Origin: Galbitalea sp036499165
GTDB taxonomy: Bacteria; Actinomycetota; Actinomycetes; Actinomycetales; Microbacteriaceae
Direction: 5' to 3'
NCBI GenBank assembly: GCA_036499165.1
Contig: DASYEE010000132.1
Coordinates: 3,276 to 67,275 of the forward strand
Length of the DNA stretch: 64,000 nucleotides
The translations under genes and the position numbers were made by a program. The stretch's first letter is position 1; each line of letters opens with the position of its first letter. Under the pieces are notes generated by a model that saw only the letters and a list, made by a program, of their open reading frames with translations, had not been told where the DNA came from and made no database searches. This document shows positions 18,129 to 27,122 of the stretch, in pieces.

Positions 18129-18809
18129 CTACGCCTCGAATCGGTAGCCGAGTCCTCGCACGGTAACCAGCATTGTCGGCTCGGAGGGGTTCTCCTCGAT
18201 GCGCGACCGGATGCGCTTGATGTGGACATCGAGCGTCTTCGTGTCGCCATAGTAATCGGCGCCCCAGACGCGGTCTATCAACTGCCCCCGCGTCAGCACC
18301 CGCCCGGCGTTGCGCAGCAGTACCTCGAGCAGCTCGAACTCCTTGAGCGGCATCGGGGTGTCGCGGCCAGAGACGGCGACCGTGTGGCGCTCGATGTCCA
18401 TGCGCACGGTGCCGGCCTCGAGCACCGCTTCGCGCAGGTCATCCTCTTCCGTGCGGCGACGAAGGATCGCACGGATGCGCGCCAGCAACTCGCGGGACGA
18501 GTACGGCTTCGTGACGTAGTCGTCTGCGCCGAGTTCCAGGCCGACGACGATATCGATCTCGCTGTCTTTCGCGGTGAGCATGATGATCGGCACCGATGAC
18601 CGACTGCGGATCTCGCGGCACACCTCGGTGCCGGGCAGCCCCGGCAGCATGAGGTCGAGGAGCACCAGGTCACTGCCGTTCTTGTCGAATTCCGCGACGG
18701 CGGAGAGTCCGTCCGCCGCGATCGTCGTCTCGTACCCCTCTCGCTCGAGAAGGAAGGCGAGGGGTTCGCTGAGTGCGGGCTCGTCTTCGACGATGAGGAT
18801 TCTGGTCAT
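18129..18809 (-). CDS. regX3: Response regulator RegX3 (PhoP/OmpR type)
   Basis: A 226-residue regulator: receiver with acidic pair EDE, phospho-acceptor Asp in LVLLDLMLPG, and a C-terminal winged helix ending TVRGLGYRFEA. It pairs with the SenX3 kinase 4 bp upstream and activates phosphate-starvation genes in the known actinobacterial system. The start at 18809 (MTRILIVEDE) is the family start; the longer frame upstream is spurious. Likely targets here are the GTT-repeat boxes before phoU, ppk and pstS. Confidence 0.95.
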   Translation of the reverse strand: MTRILIVEDEPALSEPLAFLLEREGYETTIAADGLSAVAEFDKNGSDLVLLDLMLPGLPGTEVCREIRSRSSVPIIMLTAKDSEIDIVVGLELGADDYVTKPYSSRELLARIRAILRRRTEEDDLREAVLEAGTVRMDIERHTVAVSGRDTPMPLKEFELLEVLLRNAGRVLTRGQLIDRVWGADYYGDTKTLDVHIKRIRSRIEENPSEPTMLVTVRGLGYRFEA

Positions 18810-18813
18810 CTGG

Positions 18814-19959
18814 CTATGCTCCAAGGCTTGCTGCTGTGGCCGGTGCTTCTGGCAACCGGATGGTGAAGGTGGAGCCGTTGCCTGGTTGTGACCAGACGCG
18901 GACATCCCCGCCGTGATTCTGTACGACGTGCTTGACGATGGCGAGTCCGAGGCCGGACCCGCCGGTATTTCGGCTGCGAGCCGGGTCGCTCCGATAGAAC
19001 CGCTCGAAGACGCGGTCGAGTTCGTCGTCAGGGATGCCGACGCCCTGGTCGGTCACCGCGATTTCGACAACCCCGTCTGACTGCGAAACGCCGATACCGA
19101 CGCGCGCGTTATTGGGTGAGTATTGGACGGCGTTCGCCACCAGGTTGTGGAGAGCGACCACCAGGAGCGCCTCATCGCCGTATACGGCCGTGTGGTGCAC
19201 ACCGCCGCTGACCAGCCGAATATTGAGCGCATCGGCGGCGACCCTGTTCTCATCGATGGCGAGCGCCACGACGCTGTCGATGTCGACCAGCTCCGGCTTC
19301 GTCAGCGCATCCGCCGCCTGGAGCCGTGAGAGCTGGATGACCTCCTGCGTGATCTTGGCGAGGCGTTCGGCCTCCTTCGTCAGTCGCTTAGCGAACCGAG
19401 TGACCTGCTCTGGCTCGTCCGCCGCGCTCTGCAGCGCCTCCGCCAGGAGGCTCACCGCACCGATCGGGGTCTTCAGCTCATGGCTGATGTTGGCCACGAA
19501 GTCGCGGCGTACCTCTTCGAGGCGGTACCCCTCGGTGCGGTCCTCGGCGATGAGGAGCACGTAACGTGCGCCGAGGCGGGCGATACGCACCCAGAGGTGC
19601 AGCGTGGCGTCCCCGAGCGGACCACGGGCGAGTTGCAGCTCTTCCGCGATGGGCTCGCCGGTGCGACGAACGCGGTCGACCATCTCGGAGAGGTCTGGGT
19701 GCACGAGCTTCTGGTTCCAGACGAGTCCGAACGCGAGCGCGCCAGGGGATGCCTTCACCACGGTATTGGACGGATCGACGACCACGCCGGCGGATTCGAT
19801 CGCATCGAGCACCTGATCGACACCATCCGGTACCGCCGTGTTTACGACCTCGGCAGCATGGCGTCCACGCTGTGCTGCAAGCATGATGACAACGACAACG
19901 GAAGCCCCCACGACGACGCCGAAGACCAGCGACAGAGGCACCAGCGTTGCGGGGTCCAT
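18814..19959 (-). CDS. senX3: Sensor histidine kinase SenX3
   Basis: The 381-residue kinase has an N-terminal membrane segment, a PAS-like region, the H-box NISHELKTPIGAV (phosphorylated His), N-box NLVANAVQY, and G-boxes DQGVGIP and GSGLGLAIVKHV. It is a single-segment membrane kinase rather than a large extracytoplasmic sensor, as known for SenX3, which senses phosphate through the Pst system and PhoU. It diverges from phoU. Confidence 0.95.
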   Translation of the reverse strand: MDPATLVPLSLVFGVVVGASVVVVIMLAAQRGRHAAEVVNTAVPDGVDQVLDAIESAGVVVDPSNTVVKASPGALAFGLVWNQKLVHPDLSEMVDRVRRTGEPIAEELQLARGPLGDATLHLWVRIARLGARYVLLIAEDRTEGYRLEEVRRDFVANISHELKTPIGAVSLLAEALQSAADEPEQVTRFAKRLTKEAERLAKITQEVIQLSRLQAADALTKPELVDIDSVVALAIDENRVAADALNIRLVSGGVHHTAVYGDEALLVVALHNLVANAVQYSPNNARVGIGVSQSDGVVEIAVTDQGVGIPDDELDRVFERFYRSDPARSRNTGGSGLGLAIVKHVVQNHGGDVRVWSQPGNGSTFTIRLPEAPATAASLGA

Positions 19960-20031
19960 AGCGACTAGATTAGTGAGAACTTCTGGCCGGACTCCCGGTG
20001 ATAAGCAAAAGACTGTGGCTTGTCAAAGAAT

Positions 20032-20064
20032 GTTCAAGGGCAGTCCACCAACCGTTAACCTTGC
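20032..20064 (+). promoter_or_regulatory. PHO box: three 11-bp direct repeats upstream of phoU
   Basis: GTTCAAGGGCA, GTCCACCAACC and GTTAACCTTGC follow each other without gaps, in the PHO-box layout described for actinobacterial PhoP/RegX3. The site lies between senX3 and phoU, which suggests control of one or both. Confidence 0.65.
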
Positions 20065-20126
20065 GGGAGCAGTGTTGCCCAGAACTGTGCGGGCTTGTCA
20101 TGCCCGCAGCGAAAGGGACGTAAACG

Positions 20127-20780
20127 ATGCGCGAGGTATTCCAACAGGAATTGCGAGAGGTACAGGAGCGACTCATCGAGATCGCCGATCTCGTCGCCCT
20201 CTCGATCGAAAATGCGACCCGCGCCTTTAACGAATCGAACGTCTCCCTCGCCGAGACCGTCATCGCCGATGACAACAAGATCGACGAGGCAGCGCTGGAG
20301 CTCGACGAGCTGGCCATCAACATCCTTGCCCGGCAGCAGCCGGTCGCACGCGACCTGCGCATCGTCGTCAGCGCACTGCGCATCAGCGCTTCGCTTGAGC
20401 GCATGGGCGACATGAGCGAGCACATCGCACAACTGGCCAGGTACCGGTTCCCCGACAAGGTCGTTCCGAAGAGCCTTCGCCCGACGTTTGCGTCGATGGG
20501 GCAGCTGGATGTCGAGATCGCTCGCAAACTTGTTGAGCTGCTTCGCACTGAAGACGTGGCTGTCGCCGAGGACATCCGCAACTCCGACGACAAGATCGAC
20601 GCGCTGCACCTGAGCGTCTTCGACAAGGTGCTCGGTGAGACCTGGAAGGGCGAGGCGATCGATACCGTGGATGCCACCCTCGCGTCGCGCTACCACGAGC
20701 GCTTCGCGGACCACGCGGTCTCGATTGCTAAGAAGGTCCAGTACCTCGCGACCGGCGACTGGATCCCGGCCGACGCCTGA
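20127..20780 (+). CDS. phoU: Phosphate signalling protein PhoU
   Basis: The 217-residue, all-helical protein carries two PhoU repeats (MREVFQQELREVQERLIEI... and a second from about residue 115) with the E/DxxxD metal-binding motifs. PhoU links Pst transporter status to the SenX3 kinase. It stands alone here, divergent from senX3 and about 11 kb from pstSCAB. The start follows AAAGGGA. Confidence 0.95.
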   Translation: MREVFQQELREVQERLIEIADLVALSIENATRAFNESNVSLAETVIADDNKIDEAALELDELAINILARQQPVARDLRIVVSALRISASLERMGDMSEHIAQLARYRFPDKVVPKSLRPTFASMGQLDVEIARKLVELLRTEDVAVAEDIRNSDDKIDALHLSVFDKVLGETWKGEAIDTVDATLASRYHERFADHAVSIAKKVQYLATGDWIPADA

Positions 20781-20788
20781 CCCGTGTC

Positions 20789-21358
20789 TTAGCCGAGTTG
20801 CATATCTCGGTGCGGGCCGCTGTGGATGACCCTGCCGGTGAGGGTATCCACGGTGACCTCGACTGCCCCTGGCGTGCCGCTCGAGTCCGCGCCTCGACAA
20901 ACGATCACGTCGCCGTTCGTCCGCCTGAGCTTGAGGTCGTCAGGCACGAGTTGCTCCGAGCGCCACACCAGTGATCCGTCCGGACCGAAAGCGGCAAGGT
21001 CAGCCCAGCCAGCGATCAGGAGCAGCCTGTGCTTGACGGAGGCTCCCACCCGAACCGGATGGTTGTCCATCTGAACGCGATCGTCGGGTGACCTGACGTC
21101 GATCGAGATCGCATAGCCGTACCGGTCAAGTACACAGATCCTGTTCGGATCGGGCGTTCCGTATATGGCCCCGTTATCTGCGAACGAAACGCTCAGGAGC
21201 CAGGACTCTGCAGTTACGGGCGAGATAAGTGCGATCGGGCCGCTGGCCTGATCGAACAGCGCCACAATCGGCGTCCGCCAGTCGCCATCGCCGGGGTACT
21301 CCGGCTCGGGATCGACCGTGTACGCGGTCTCGAAGCCCAGATTGTCCCAGTAGACCAT
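20789..21358 (-). CDS. Hypothetical protein, possibly beta-propeller-like
   Basis: This 189-residue protein is not recognised. It contains repeating beta-rich units (ADLAAFGPDGSLVWRSE, RTNGDVIVCRGAD) reminiscent of PQQ/WD-like blades. No signal peptide or membrane segment is seen. It lies 12 bp after gpmA on the same strand, so it may be cotranscribed with it. Confidence 0.6.
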   Translation of the reverse strand: MVYWDNLGFETAYTVDPEPEYPGDGDWRTPIVALFDQASGPIALISPVTAESWLLSVSFADNGAIYGTPDPNRICVLDRYGYAISIDVRSPDDRVQMDNHPVRVGASVKHRLLLIAGWADLAAFGPDGSLVWRSEQLVPDDLKLRRTNGDVIVCRGADSSGTPGAVEVTVDTLTGRVIHSGPHRDMQLG

Positions 21359-21370
21359 CCGGGCTCTCCC

Positions 21371-22114
21371 CTACTTCTTGCCCTGGTTCGCGACCGCGGC
21401 GGCGCCGGCCGCTGCGGCCTCGGGGTCGAGGTAGGCGCCAGGCCCGGTCGGACGGAAGTCGTCGTCGAGTTCGTAGACGAGCGGGATGCCGGTTGGGATG
21501 TTGAGCTCTGCGATCGCGTCGTCGCTGATGCCGTCGAGGTGCTTGACGAGTGCGCGCAGGGAGTTGCCGTGCGCGGTGACGAGCACTGTCTTACCGGCCG
21601 CGAGGTCTTTGGTGATGTCCGACTCCCAGTAGGGCAGCATCCGGTCGATCACGAGCTTCAGCGACTCGGTGCGCGGGATATCGCCGTCGATGTGCGCGTA
21701 ACGCTCGTCGTGCACCTGGCTGTACTCGGCGTCATCCGCGAGGACTGGCGGCGGAACGTCGAATGATCGACGCCACTCCTGGAACTTCTCCGGACCGTAC
21801 TTCTCAAGCGTCTCGGCCTTGTCGAGACCCTGCAGGGCGCCGTAGTGGCGCTCGTTGAGACGCCAGGTGCGCTTGACGGGGATCCACAGACGATCCGCGA
21901 CCTCGAGCGCCAGGTTGGCGGTCTGGATGGCGCGAGTCAGGACGCTCGTGTAGAGAATCTCCGGCTTCAACCCAGAGTCGGCCAGCAGCTCCCCCGCGCG
22001 CTTCGCCTCGGTGACACCCTGGTCGCTGAGCCGCACGTCGACCCAGCCCGTGAAAAGGTTCTTTTGGTTCCAGTCTGAGTTGCCGTGGCGGAGCAGGATG
22101 AGCGTCGAAGTCAT
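21371..22114 (-). CDS. gpmA: 2,3-bisphosphoglycerate-dependent phosphoglycerate mutase
   Basis: The 247-residue enzyme starts with LILLRHGNSDWN, the phosphohistidine RHG motif, and contains ERHYGALQGLDKAET. It interconverts 3- and 2-phosphoglycerate in glycolysis. Its position near phoU/senX3/regX3 is a common actinobacterial gene order. Confidence 0.96.
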   Translation of the reverse strand: MTSTLILLRHGNSDWNQKNLFTGWVDVRLSDQGVTEAKRAGELLADSGLKPEILYTSVLTRAIQTANLALEVADRLWIPVKRTWRLNERHYGALQGLDKAETLEKYGPEKFQEWRRSFDVPPPVLADDAEYSQVHDERYAHIDGDIPRTESLKLVIDRMLPYWESDITKDLAAGKTVLVTAHGNSLRALVKHLDGISDDAIAELNIPTGIPLVYELDDDFRPTGPGAYLDPEAAAAGAAAVANQGKK

Positions 22115-22194
22115 GAATCCAGCTTACGGTTTGCCGCGCCGCGGTCGCGCGTCTGCGAGGCCACGCCGGCGCCCGTGCACGCGAGAATGGGTGG

Positions 22195-22971
22195 ATGGTC
22201 GATGGGCGGGTCACGCGGGGAACGACGGGCGTCAATCGCCTGCGCCGCGTCGACCGCTGGATCGCGACCTTGTCGGTGCTGCGCCGTACCGATGATCCGC
22301 TCGTGGTCGATCTCGGCTACGGGGCGAGCGCGACGACCGCGCTCGAGCTGCACGAGCGGCTTGCGAAGGTTCGGCCGGAAGTCGAAGTGATCGGGATCGA
22401 GATCGAGCCCGAGCGTGTGAAGAAAGCCAGCCTTGACGCGAGGTCGGGCGTGAGTTTCCGCCTCGGTGGGTTTGAGGTGCCGCTGCCGGGAGGGCGGCGA
22501 GCCACGGTCATCCGGGCGCTCAATGTATTGCGGCAGTATCGCGAGGAGGAGGTCTCCCACGCCTGGGCGACCATGCTGGCGCGGCTTCAACCCGGCGGCA
22601 TCCTCGTCGAAGGAACCTGCAACGAGATCGGCCGGGTCTGCAGCTGGGTCGCGCTCGACGCCTCCGGGCCCCTGACGTTCACGGTGAGCCTGCGGCTTGA
22701 AGGTCTGGATGTGCCGTCCATCGTCGCCGAGCGGCTGCCGAAAGTGCTGATCCACAGGAACGTGCCGGGCGAACGCATCCACGACTTCCTCGCTTCACTC
22801 GACCGACACTGGGCGATCAATGCGCCGCTCGGCGTCTTCGCCGCCTCCCAGCGCTGGATTGCGACCGTCGAAGGGATGCGCGCAGACGGTTGGCCCGTGC
22901 TCGGCACGCGCTCACGCTGGCGGCTCGGCGAACTCACGGTCGACTGGGAGTCGGTGGCTCCCGCGCACTAA
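22195..22971 (+). CDS. Class I SAM-dependent methyltransferase-like protein
   Basis: The 258-residue protein has a SAM motif (VVDLGYGASATTALELHERL) and IGIEIEPERVKKA, then a Rossmann-like continuation with RALNVLRQYREEEV. It diverges from gpmA. No substrate can be predicted. Confidence 0.75.
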   Translation: MVDGRVTRGTTGVNRLRRVDRWIATLSVLRRTDDPLVVDLGYGASATTALELHERLAKVRPEVEVIGIEIEPERVKKASLDARSGVSFRLGGFEVPLPGGRRATVIRALNVLRQYREEEVSHAWATMLARLQPGGILVEGTCNEIGRVCSWVALDASGPLTFTVSLRLEGLDVPSIVAERLPKVLIHRNVPGERIHDFLASLDRHWAINAPLGVFAASQRWIATVEGMRADGWPVLGTRSRWRLGELTVDWESVAPAH

Positions 22972-22998
22972 CAGGAGTACCCCCCTCCCCACTTTCAA

Positions 22999-23064
22999 GC
23001 GCCGGAAGAAACGACATGAGAGCTGGCGCTACGCGCCCTGTTCTCATGTCGTTTCTTCCGGCGC
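22999..23064. repeat. Palindromic repeat family A, copy 1
   Basis: Perfect 23-nt arms 22999-23021 and 23042-23064, with a 20-nt loop that itself can fold (GGCGC-TAC-GCGCC). The right arm ends 1 bp before the AbiEi-like gene's stop. A copy with longer arms lies on the other side of that gene at 24121-24188. Confidence 0.9.
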
Positions 23065-23065
23065 A

Positions 23066-24022
23066 TTAGCGGATTGGATGCACGCCGATGGTTGCCAGAC
23101 GGGCTACGAGACTCCGGGGGTCGTTGGCGATCGCCCAGCCCCAACGAGCAATTCTTGGCGTGAATGCTATGAGGCGATCCTGACGCAGCTTCTCTTTCCA
23201 GAGAATCTGTTCGGGTGACAAATGCGCCGCGTATCGCGGCTGAAAGTACTTTTGCTTGCCATCGAACTCGCCAATCGAGTCGAATTCGAGCCAATAGAAG
23301 TCCGTGAACAACTCGCCCTCGCGGTCAACAAACCGTCGCTGAAGTACGGGCATGGGGACGTTGAGCTCCAGGAACATGACCCGACTGAGCGACTCCCCCG
23401 GGGACCCCGCCAGACAGGTCGACGCAGTGATGACACGCTCAGCTCGCATCCGCCCCGAACGCCGCGGCACCAACTCAAGTTCCTCGAGAAGACACTCGAG
23501 TGAGGCGAGAGGTTCGGTCCGATAGCGGAAGTCGATCGTCCGCGCACGATCGGCCGCGACAACTGCAGACCGAAACGAGATCGTGCGCGCCAGGTCAAGA
23601 ACAGTCCTGCTCACACTGGTGACGAGCATCCCGTCAACCTCGACGACTGCCGGCGGGTTGATAGTTCCATGTCGGCGCAGTCCGGTCGCGGAATGGCCAC
23701 CTCGATGCCGCGAACCTATTACGTGCACGTCGGTCGGCCATGCTCCCAGCAGCGGAAGTCCCTGAAGTGCGGCAGCCGAGAAATGCGAAAAGACAGCATC
23801 ACTTGGAAGCTCCGTCCAGGCCGCCCTGATTCGGAAAAGATGCCTTTCACTGGATGTCGAGGACCGCCAGACATCGGTTGCAACATAGGCGCCCCGACGT
23901 ATTCTGACTAGTTGACCGCTATCGTTCAGCCTCCGTAGCTGTCGTATGTCGGCGCCACTGCGGCGAATATCTGAAGTCATGATGAGGCCGCCGCGCAGAG
24001 CGGAGGATGCTGCAATATCCAT
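23066..24022 (-). CDS. AbiEi-like antitoxin-domain protein without toxin partner
   Basis: The 318-residue protein begins with the small winged-helix of type IV AbiEi-like proteins (IRQLRRLNDSGQLVRIRRGAYVA), followed by the FSHFSAAALQGLPLL segment and a C-terminal domain ending in ILWKEKLRQDRL. No AbiEii-type nucleotidyltransferase gene is adjacent, as in many actinobacterial solo homologues. It is bracketed on both sides by perfect palindromes of family A and appears less GC-rich in places than its neighbours. Regulatory role is inferred from the HTH. Confidence 0.75.
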   Translation of the reverse strand: MDIAASSALRGGLIMTSDIRRSGADIRQLRRLNDSGQLVRIRRGAYVATDVWRSSTSSERHLFRIRAAWTELPSDAVFSHFSAAALQGLPLLGAWPTDVHVIGSRHRGGHSATGLRRHGTINPPAVVEVDGMLVTSVSRTVLDLARTISFRSAVVAADRARTIDFRYRTEPLASLECLLEELELVPRRSGRMRAERVITASTCLAGSPGESLSRVMFLELNVPMPVLQRRFVDREGELFTDFYWLEFDSIGEFDGKQKYFQPRYAAHLSPEQILWKEKLRQDRLIAFTPRIARWGWAIANDPRSLVARLATIGVHPIR

Positions 24023-24120
24023 CCACGAAGGATGTCGCCTTCACGAAGCGTCCGCTTGTCGCAGTTCGCATGCGTGCATAGCCTCGGCATCCGTGCGCTT
24101 CGGAAGGACAAGACTCCTTT

Positions 24121-24188
24121 AGCGCCGGAAGAAACGACATGAGAGCCGGGAGTATTGTCCCGGCTCTCATGTCGTTTCTTCCGGCGCT
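24121..24188. repeat. Palindromic repeat family A, copy 2
   Basis: Perfect 30-nt arms 24121-24150 and 24159-24188 with an 8-nt loop. It shares the core GCGCCGGAAGAAACGACAT with copy 1, about 1.1 kb away, and lies between the AbiEi-like gene and ygfZ. Confidence 0.9.
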
Positions 24189-24226
24189 AGGAACAGCGAG
24201 TGGACGACCGGGGAGGGGACGAAGCG

Positions 24227-25318
24227 TCAGCGGCGGGCAGCGCCCAGGCGCGGCAGGCGCGGGATGTCCGCCTCGGCTCCCGCAGACGGCGGCACGATGA
24301 TCTCCTGGGCGGCCGCGATCACCAGCCCATCCGCTTCGACGGTCAGGGTCGCCGCCGGGTCGGTCGAGCGCTTGATAACCGCCAGCGCGATGGGACCAAG
24401 TTCCCAGTGCAGTGCAGACGATGTGACCACACCAACGGCACCGTCTTCCCACAGCACGGGCGACCCGTGTGGTGGCAGGACGCCGTCCGAGCCATCCAGG
24501 TGCAGCAGCACCAGCCGACGCGGCGGATGACCCAGGTTGTGCACCTTCGCGATCGTCTCCTGCCCGCGGTAGCAGCCCTTGTTCAGGTGAACCGCCGAGC
24601 GCAGCCAGTCGAGTTCGTGCGGGATCGTCCGCTCGTCGGCCTCCGTCAGAAGGCGAGGACGCCAGGCCGCGATCCGCAGCGCCTCGAGCGCCAGCGTGCC
24701 CGCAACGGAGACCTCGGCGCCCGGCAGCGCGGCAACGACGTCGCTCAGCGACGACCGCGAAACGAGCAACTCGCTATAGGTCCACGCGGCTCCCGGGTGC
24801 GGCGTCGCGAGCGAATACTGGTGCCCTCCCGCCGCAACCTCAGTCCACGGATCGTGCCAGACCAGCGCCAGCCCATTCGGGGCGGCGACGGGGAGATCCG
24901 GTGTGCCCAGTGTGCCAATGGTCGCGAAGTCTTCCGTGCGGTCGGCAACCTCGACGCGAAGCATGAACCGCATCCGATCGAGCCACGCGTGAAGGCCTGC
25001 AGCCTCCGAGGCCTCAAGCAGCAGCCAGGTCGCTACCCCGTCATCCATCAACCGGATGTCGTACTCCAGTCGGCCCGTCGGGTCCAGCAGCAACGTCTCG
25101 GCCGACTCCCCCGGCTGGAGTCTTGCGATCGACTGCGAGGTCAGCGAGTCGAGCCAGGTCAGACGGTCGTCTCCCGTGATCGTGAGGACGGAACGGTCGG
25201 ACAGGTCGACAATCGCCGTGCCTGCCGCCAGTTTCTTCTGCTCGCTGAGCGGATTTCCGTAGTGCTGAGGCGGCGTCTCGACTGCACCCGGCAGCTCGGC
25301 GAATGCGTCACTCCACAC
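24227..25318 (-). CDS. ygfZ: Folate-binding Fe-S assembly/repair protein YgfZ
   Basis: The 363-residue GcvT-related protein carries the diagnostic KGCYRGQE motif (with Cys) followed by TIAKVHNLGHPPRRL. YgfZ uses tetrahydrofolate to support maturation of certain Fe-S enzymes. It overlaps the nitrobindin-like gene upstream by 11 bp, a conserved actinobacterial pair. Confidence 0.92.
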   Translation of the reverse strand: MWSDAFAELPGAVETPPQHYGNPLSEQKKLAAGTAIVDLSDRSVLTITGDDRLTWLDSLTSQSIARLQPGESAETLLLDPTGRLEYDIRLMDDGVATWLLLEASEAAGLHAWLDRMRFMLRVEVADRTEDFATIGTLGTPDLPVAAPNGLALVWHDPWTEVAAGGHQYSLATPHPGAAWTYSELLVSRSSLSDVVAALPGAEVSVAGTLALEALRIAAWRPRLLTEADERTIPHELDWLRSAVHLNKGCYRGQETIAKVHNLGHPPRRLVLLHLDGSDGVLPPHGSPVLWEDGAVGVVTSSALHWELGPIALAVIKRSTDPAATLTVEADGLVIAAAQEIIVPPSAGAEADIPRLPRLGAARR

Positions 25319-25904
25319 GAGTCAACCGCCCTGACGAATGCGTGCGCAGGTCTTGCCCGAGCGCGGCGATGTCCCACGCCCAGAGCAGTGCGCCCTCGAC
25401 CAGCCCGTAGATGCGCGTCGCCGCTGCGTACTCCTTGGCCGTCGCTGAGCGCATAACCGCGTCGGTCGCGAGATCGATGCGGGGACCTTTCACGCGGCCG
25501 AGGTAGAGCTCATGCACCCCACCCGGGTGGATGAGCGACACCTCGATATCGAAACCGCCGACATCGTTTCGCAGGGTCTCCACGGCATCCGCTGTCACGA
25601 ACGGCCGGTCGCCCACGCCCGGAAGCATCGCTGGCCCTGGGTCCCCGTCGCCGAGCGACCGGCTCAGCCGCCAGTACCCGGTCTCGGTCGCGAGCGGCGT
25701 CAGCTTCTCGTCGAGCAGCCACGTGTACGAGTTGTAGTTGAGGTATGGCAGGCCGTCCTGACTGAAGGACACACGCTGGCCGAATTCGTATTCGCGCACC
25801 TCCTCGCCGACGGTGTAGTGCACGACACCGCTGCCCTCCCAGACGCCGAGAAGCCACGAGAGCGGGCCGAGCTCAGCCGGAATGGAGGTATCGAGATCAA
25901 ACAT
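25308..25904 (-). CDS. Nitrobindin-like FABP-fold heme-binding protein
   Basis: The 198-residue protein has the N-terminal GVWEGSG motif and a beta-barrel typical of the nitrobindin/FABP-like family, with a conserved His in SLIHPGG as candidate proximal heme ligand. Nitrobindins bind ferric heme and isomerise or scavenge peroxynitrite in characterised members. It is coupled to ygfZ, which together suggests a role in redox or nitrosative stress. Heme binding is inferred. Confidence 0.85.
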   Translation of the reverse strand: MFDLDTSIPAELGPLSWLLGVWEGSGVVHYTVGEEVREYEFGQRVSFSQDGLPYLNYNSYTWLLDEKLTPLATETGYWRLSRSLGDGDPGPAMLPGVGDRPFVTADAVETLRNDVGGFDIEVSLIHPGGVHELYLGRVKGPRIDLATDAVMRSATAKEYAAATRIYGLVEGALLWAWDIAALGQDLRTHSSGRLTRVE

Positions 25905-25943
25905 GATCGACTCGATTCAGTACGACGGTCGAAGTAGGGGGAA

Positions 25944-26054
25944 TCAGCGCTGGCCGCGGAAAAGATTCACGAGGACAGTGATCGAGACAAAGGCGATCGC
26001 GATTACCGCAAGGCCGAGAAGACCAACGAAGAAGAATTCAAGCGCGACGACCAT
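25944..26054 (-). CDS. 36-residue single-pass membrane peptide
   Basis: An ATG at 26054 opens a 36-codon frame with one long hydrophobic segment (about residues 4-28) and a basic C-terminus NLFRGQR. Position between the nitrobindin-like gene and another small membrane gene on the same strand, and the clean membrane-helix composition, suggest a true small protein. Shine-Dalgarno is weak. Function unknown. Confidence 0.5.
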   Translation of the reverse strand: MVVALEFFFVGLLGLAVIAIAFVSITVLVNLFRGQR

Positions 26055-26116
26055 GGCTCAAGCTTACGCGAGACTGCCGGGCACGGGCGATCAGTGCGCG
26101 CCGCAACTGGCGACGA

Positions 26117-26380
26117 TCAGCGCGCGACGATCGGCAGCAGGATGACTGTGGCGACAACCAGCAGCACGACAGACCCGCCGAGGCTCGCCATGATTCGGAT
26201 GACCAGTCCCTCTTTGCTGCGCAGCGCGAGCTGGATGATGAAGGTGACGAGAACCGCGCTGGCCAGCACGATCGAGTACCAACGGAAGTAGCCTGCGGGC
26301 GTCGCAATCGTCACGACGAGCACGATGCCGACGACGACAAGCACCCAGACGGGGATGAGGGTGGCAAGTCGCGAGGTCAC
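26117..26380 (-). CDS. Small membrane protein, two to three helices
   Basis: The 87-residue product has three hydrophobic segments (about 8-25, 35-53 and 65-84) separated by short charged loops. It is divergent from glnR. No family is recognised. Confidence 0.65.
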   Translation of the reverse strand: MTSRLATLIPVWVLVVVGIVLVVTIATPAGYFRWYSIVLASAVLVTFIIQLALRSKEGLVIRIMASLGGSVVLLVVATVILLPIVAR

Positions 26381-26432
26381 CCTCCCATGCTAGGGCGCTT
26401 GTAGACTGTCATCCACGCACTTTGGAGGGCCC

Positions 26433-27122
26433 GTGGCGCAGTTGTTGATCCTCACCTCTGCGGTCGACACTGACGTTCTTCCCGCACTGGGGTTGCTGAG
26501 TCACAAGACTCGGCAGATTCCGGCTTCCCCCGCGTCCTTAATCACGGCCCCGACCTGTGACCTGATCTTCGTGGATGCGCGGCAGGACCTGGCGAGCGCG
26601 AAGTCCCTGTGCAAGATTCTCAACACCACTGGCATCAACGTTCCGCTGGTTCTGATCCTCACCGAGGGCGGTCTTACGGCCGTCAGCCCGGACTGGGGCG
26701 TGGACGATGTCGTGCTCGAAACCGCTGGTCCCGCGGAGATGGATGCGCGGATCCGGCTCGTCATCGGCCGCAACGCTCTCGACAAGTCCTCGTCGAAGAT
26801 CCAGGCCTCCGGCGTCGTTATCGATGAGGCGAGCTACTCGGCAAAGGTGCACGGGCGTCCACTCGACCTCACCTTCAAGGAGTTCGAGCTTCTGCGGTTC
26901 TTCGCGACGCATCCCTCTCGGGTCTTCACCCGCGAGCAGCTGCTGAGCGAGGTCTGGGGCTACGACTACTTCGGCGGCACCCGCACGGTCGACGTGCACG
27001 TTCGGCGCCTCCGCGCGAAGCTTGGCGACCTCGAGTCGCTCATCGGAACGGTGCGCAACGTCGGATACCGCTTCAACGTCTACGAAGATGAGAATGAGCG
27101 ACTCAGCCCGATCGGTTCCTGA
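26433..27122 (+). CDS. glnR: GlnR-type orphan OmpR-family regulator
   Basis: The 229-residue protein has a receiver-like N-domain that lacks the acidic pocket of normal receivers (starts LLILTSAVD) but keeps an Asp in LIFVDAR, and a C-terminal winged helix (TFKEFELLRFFATHPSRVFTREQLLSEVWGYDYFGGTRTVDVHVRRLRAKLG in character). This fits GlnR, the actinobacterial nitrogen regulator without cognate kinase. It overlaps mshD, an arrangement common in actinobacteria. GlnR and PhoP/RegX3 interplay is known elsewhere; the pho genes lie next door. Confidence 0.85.
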   Translation: MAQLLILTSAVDTDVLPALGLLSHKTRQIPASPASLITAPTCDLIFVDARQDLASAKSLCKILNTTGINVPLVLILTEGGLTAVSPDWGVDDVVLETAGPAEMDARIRLVIGRNALDKSSSKIQASGVVIDEASYSAKVHGRPLDLTFKEFELLRFFATHPSRVFTREQLLSEVWGYDYFGGTRTVDVHVRRLRAKLGDLESLIGTVRNVGYRFNVYEDENERLSPIGS

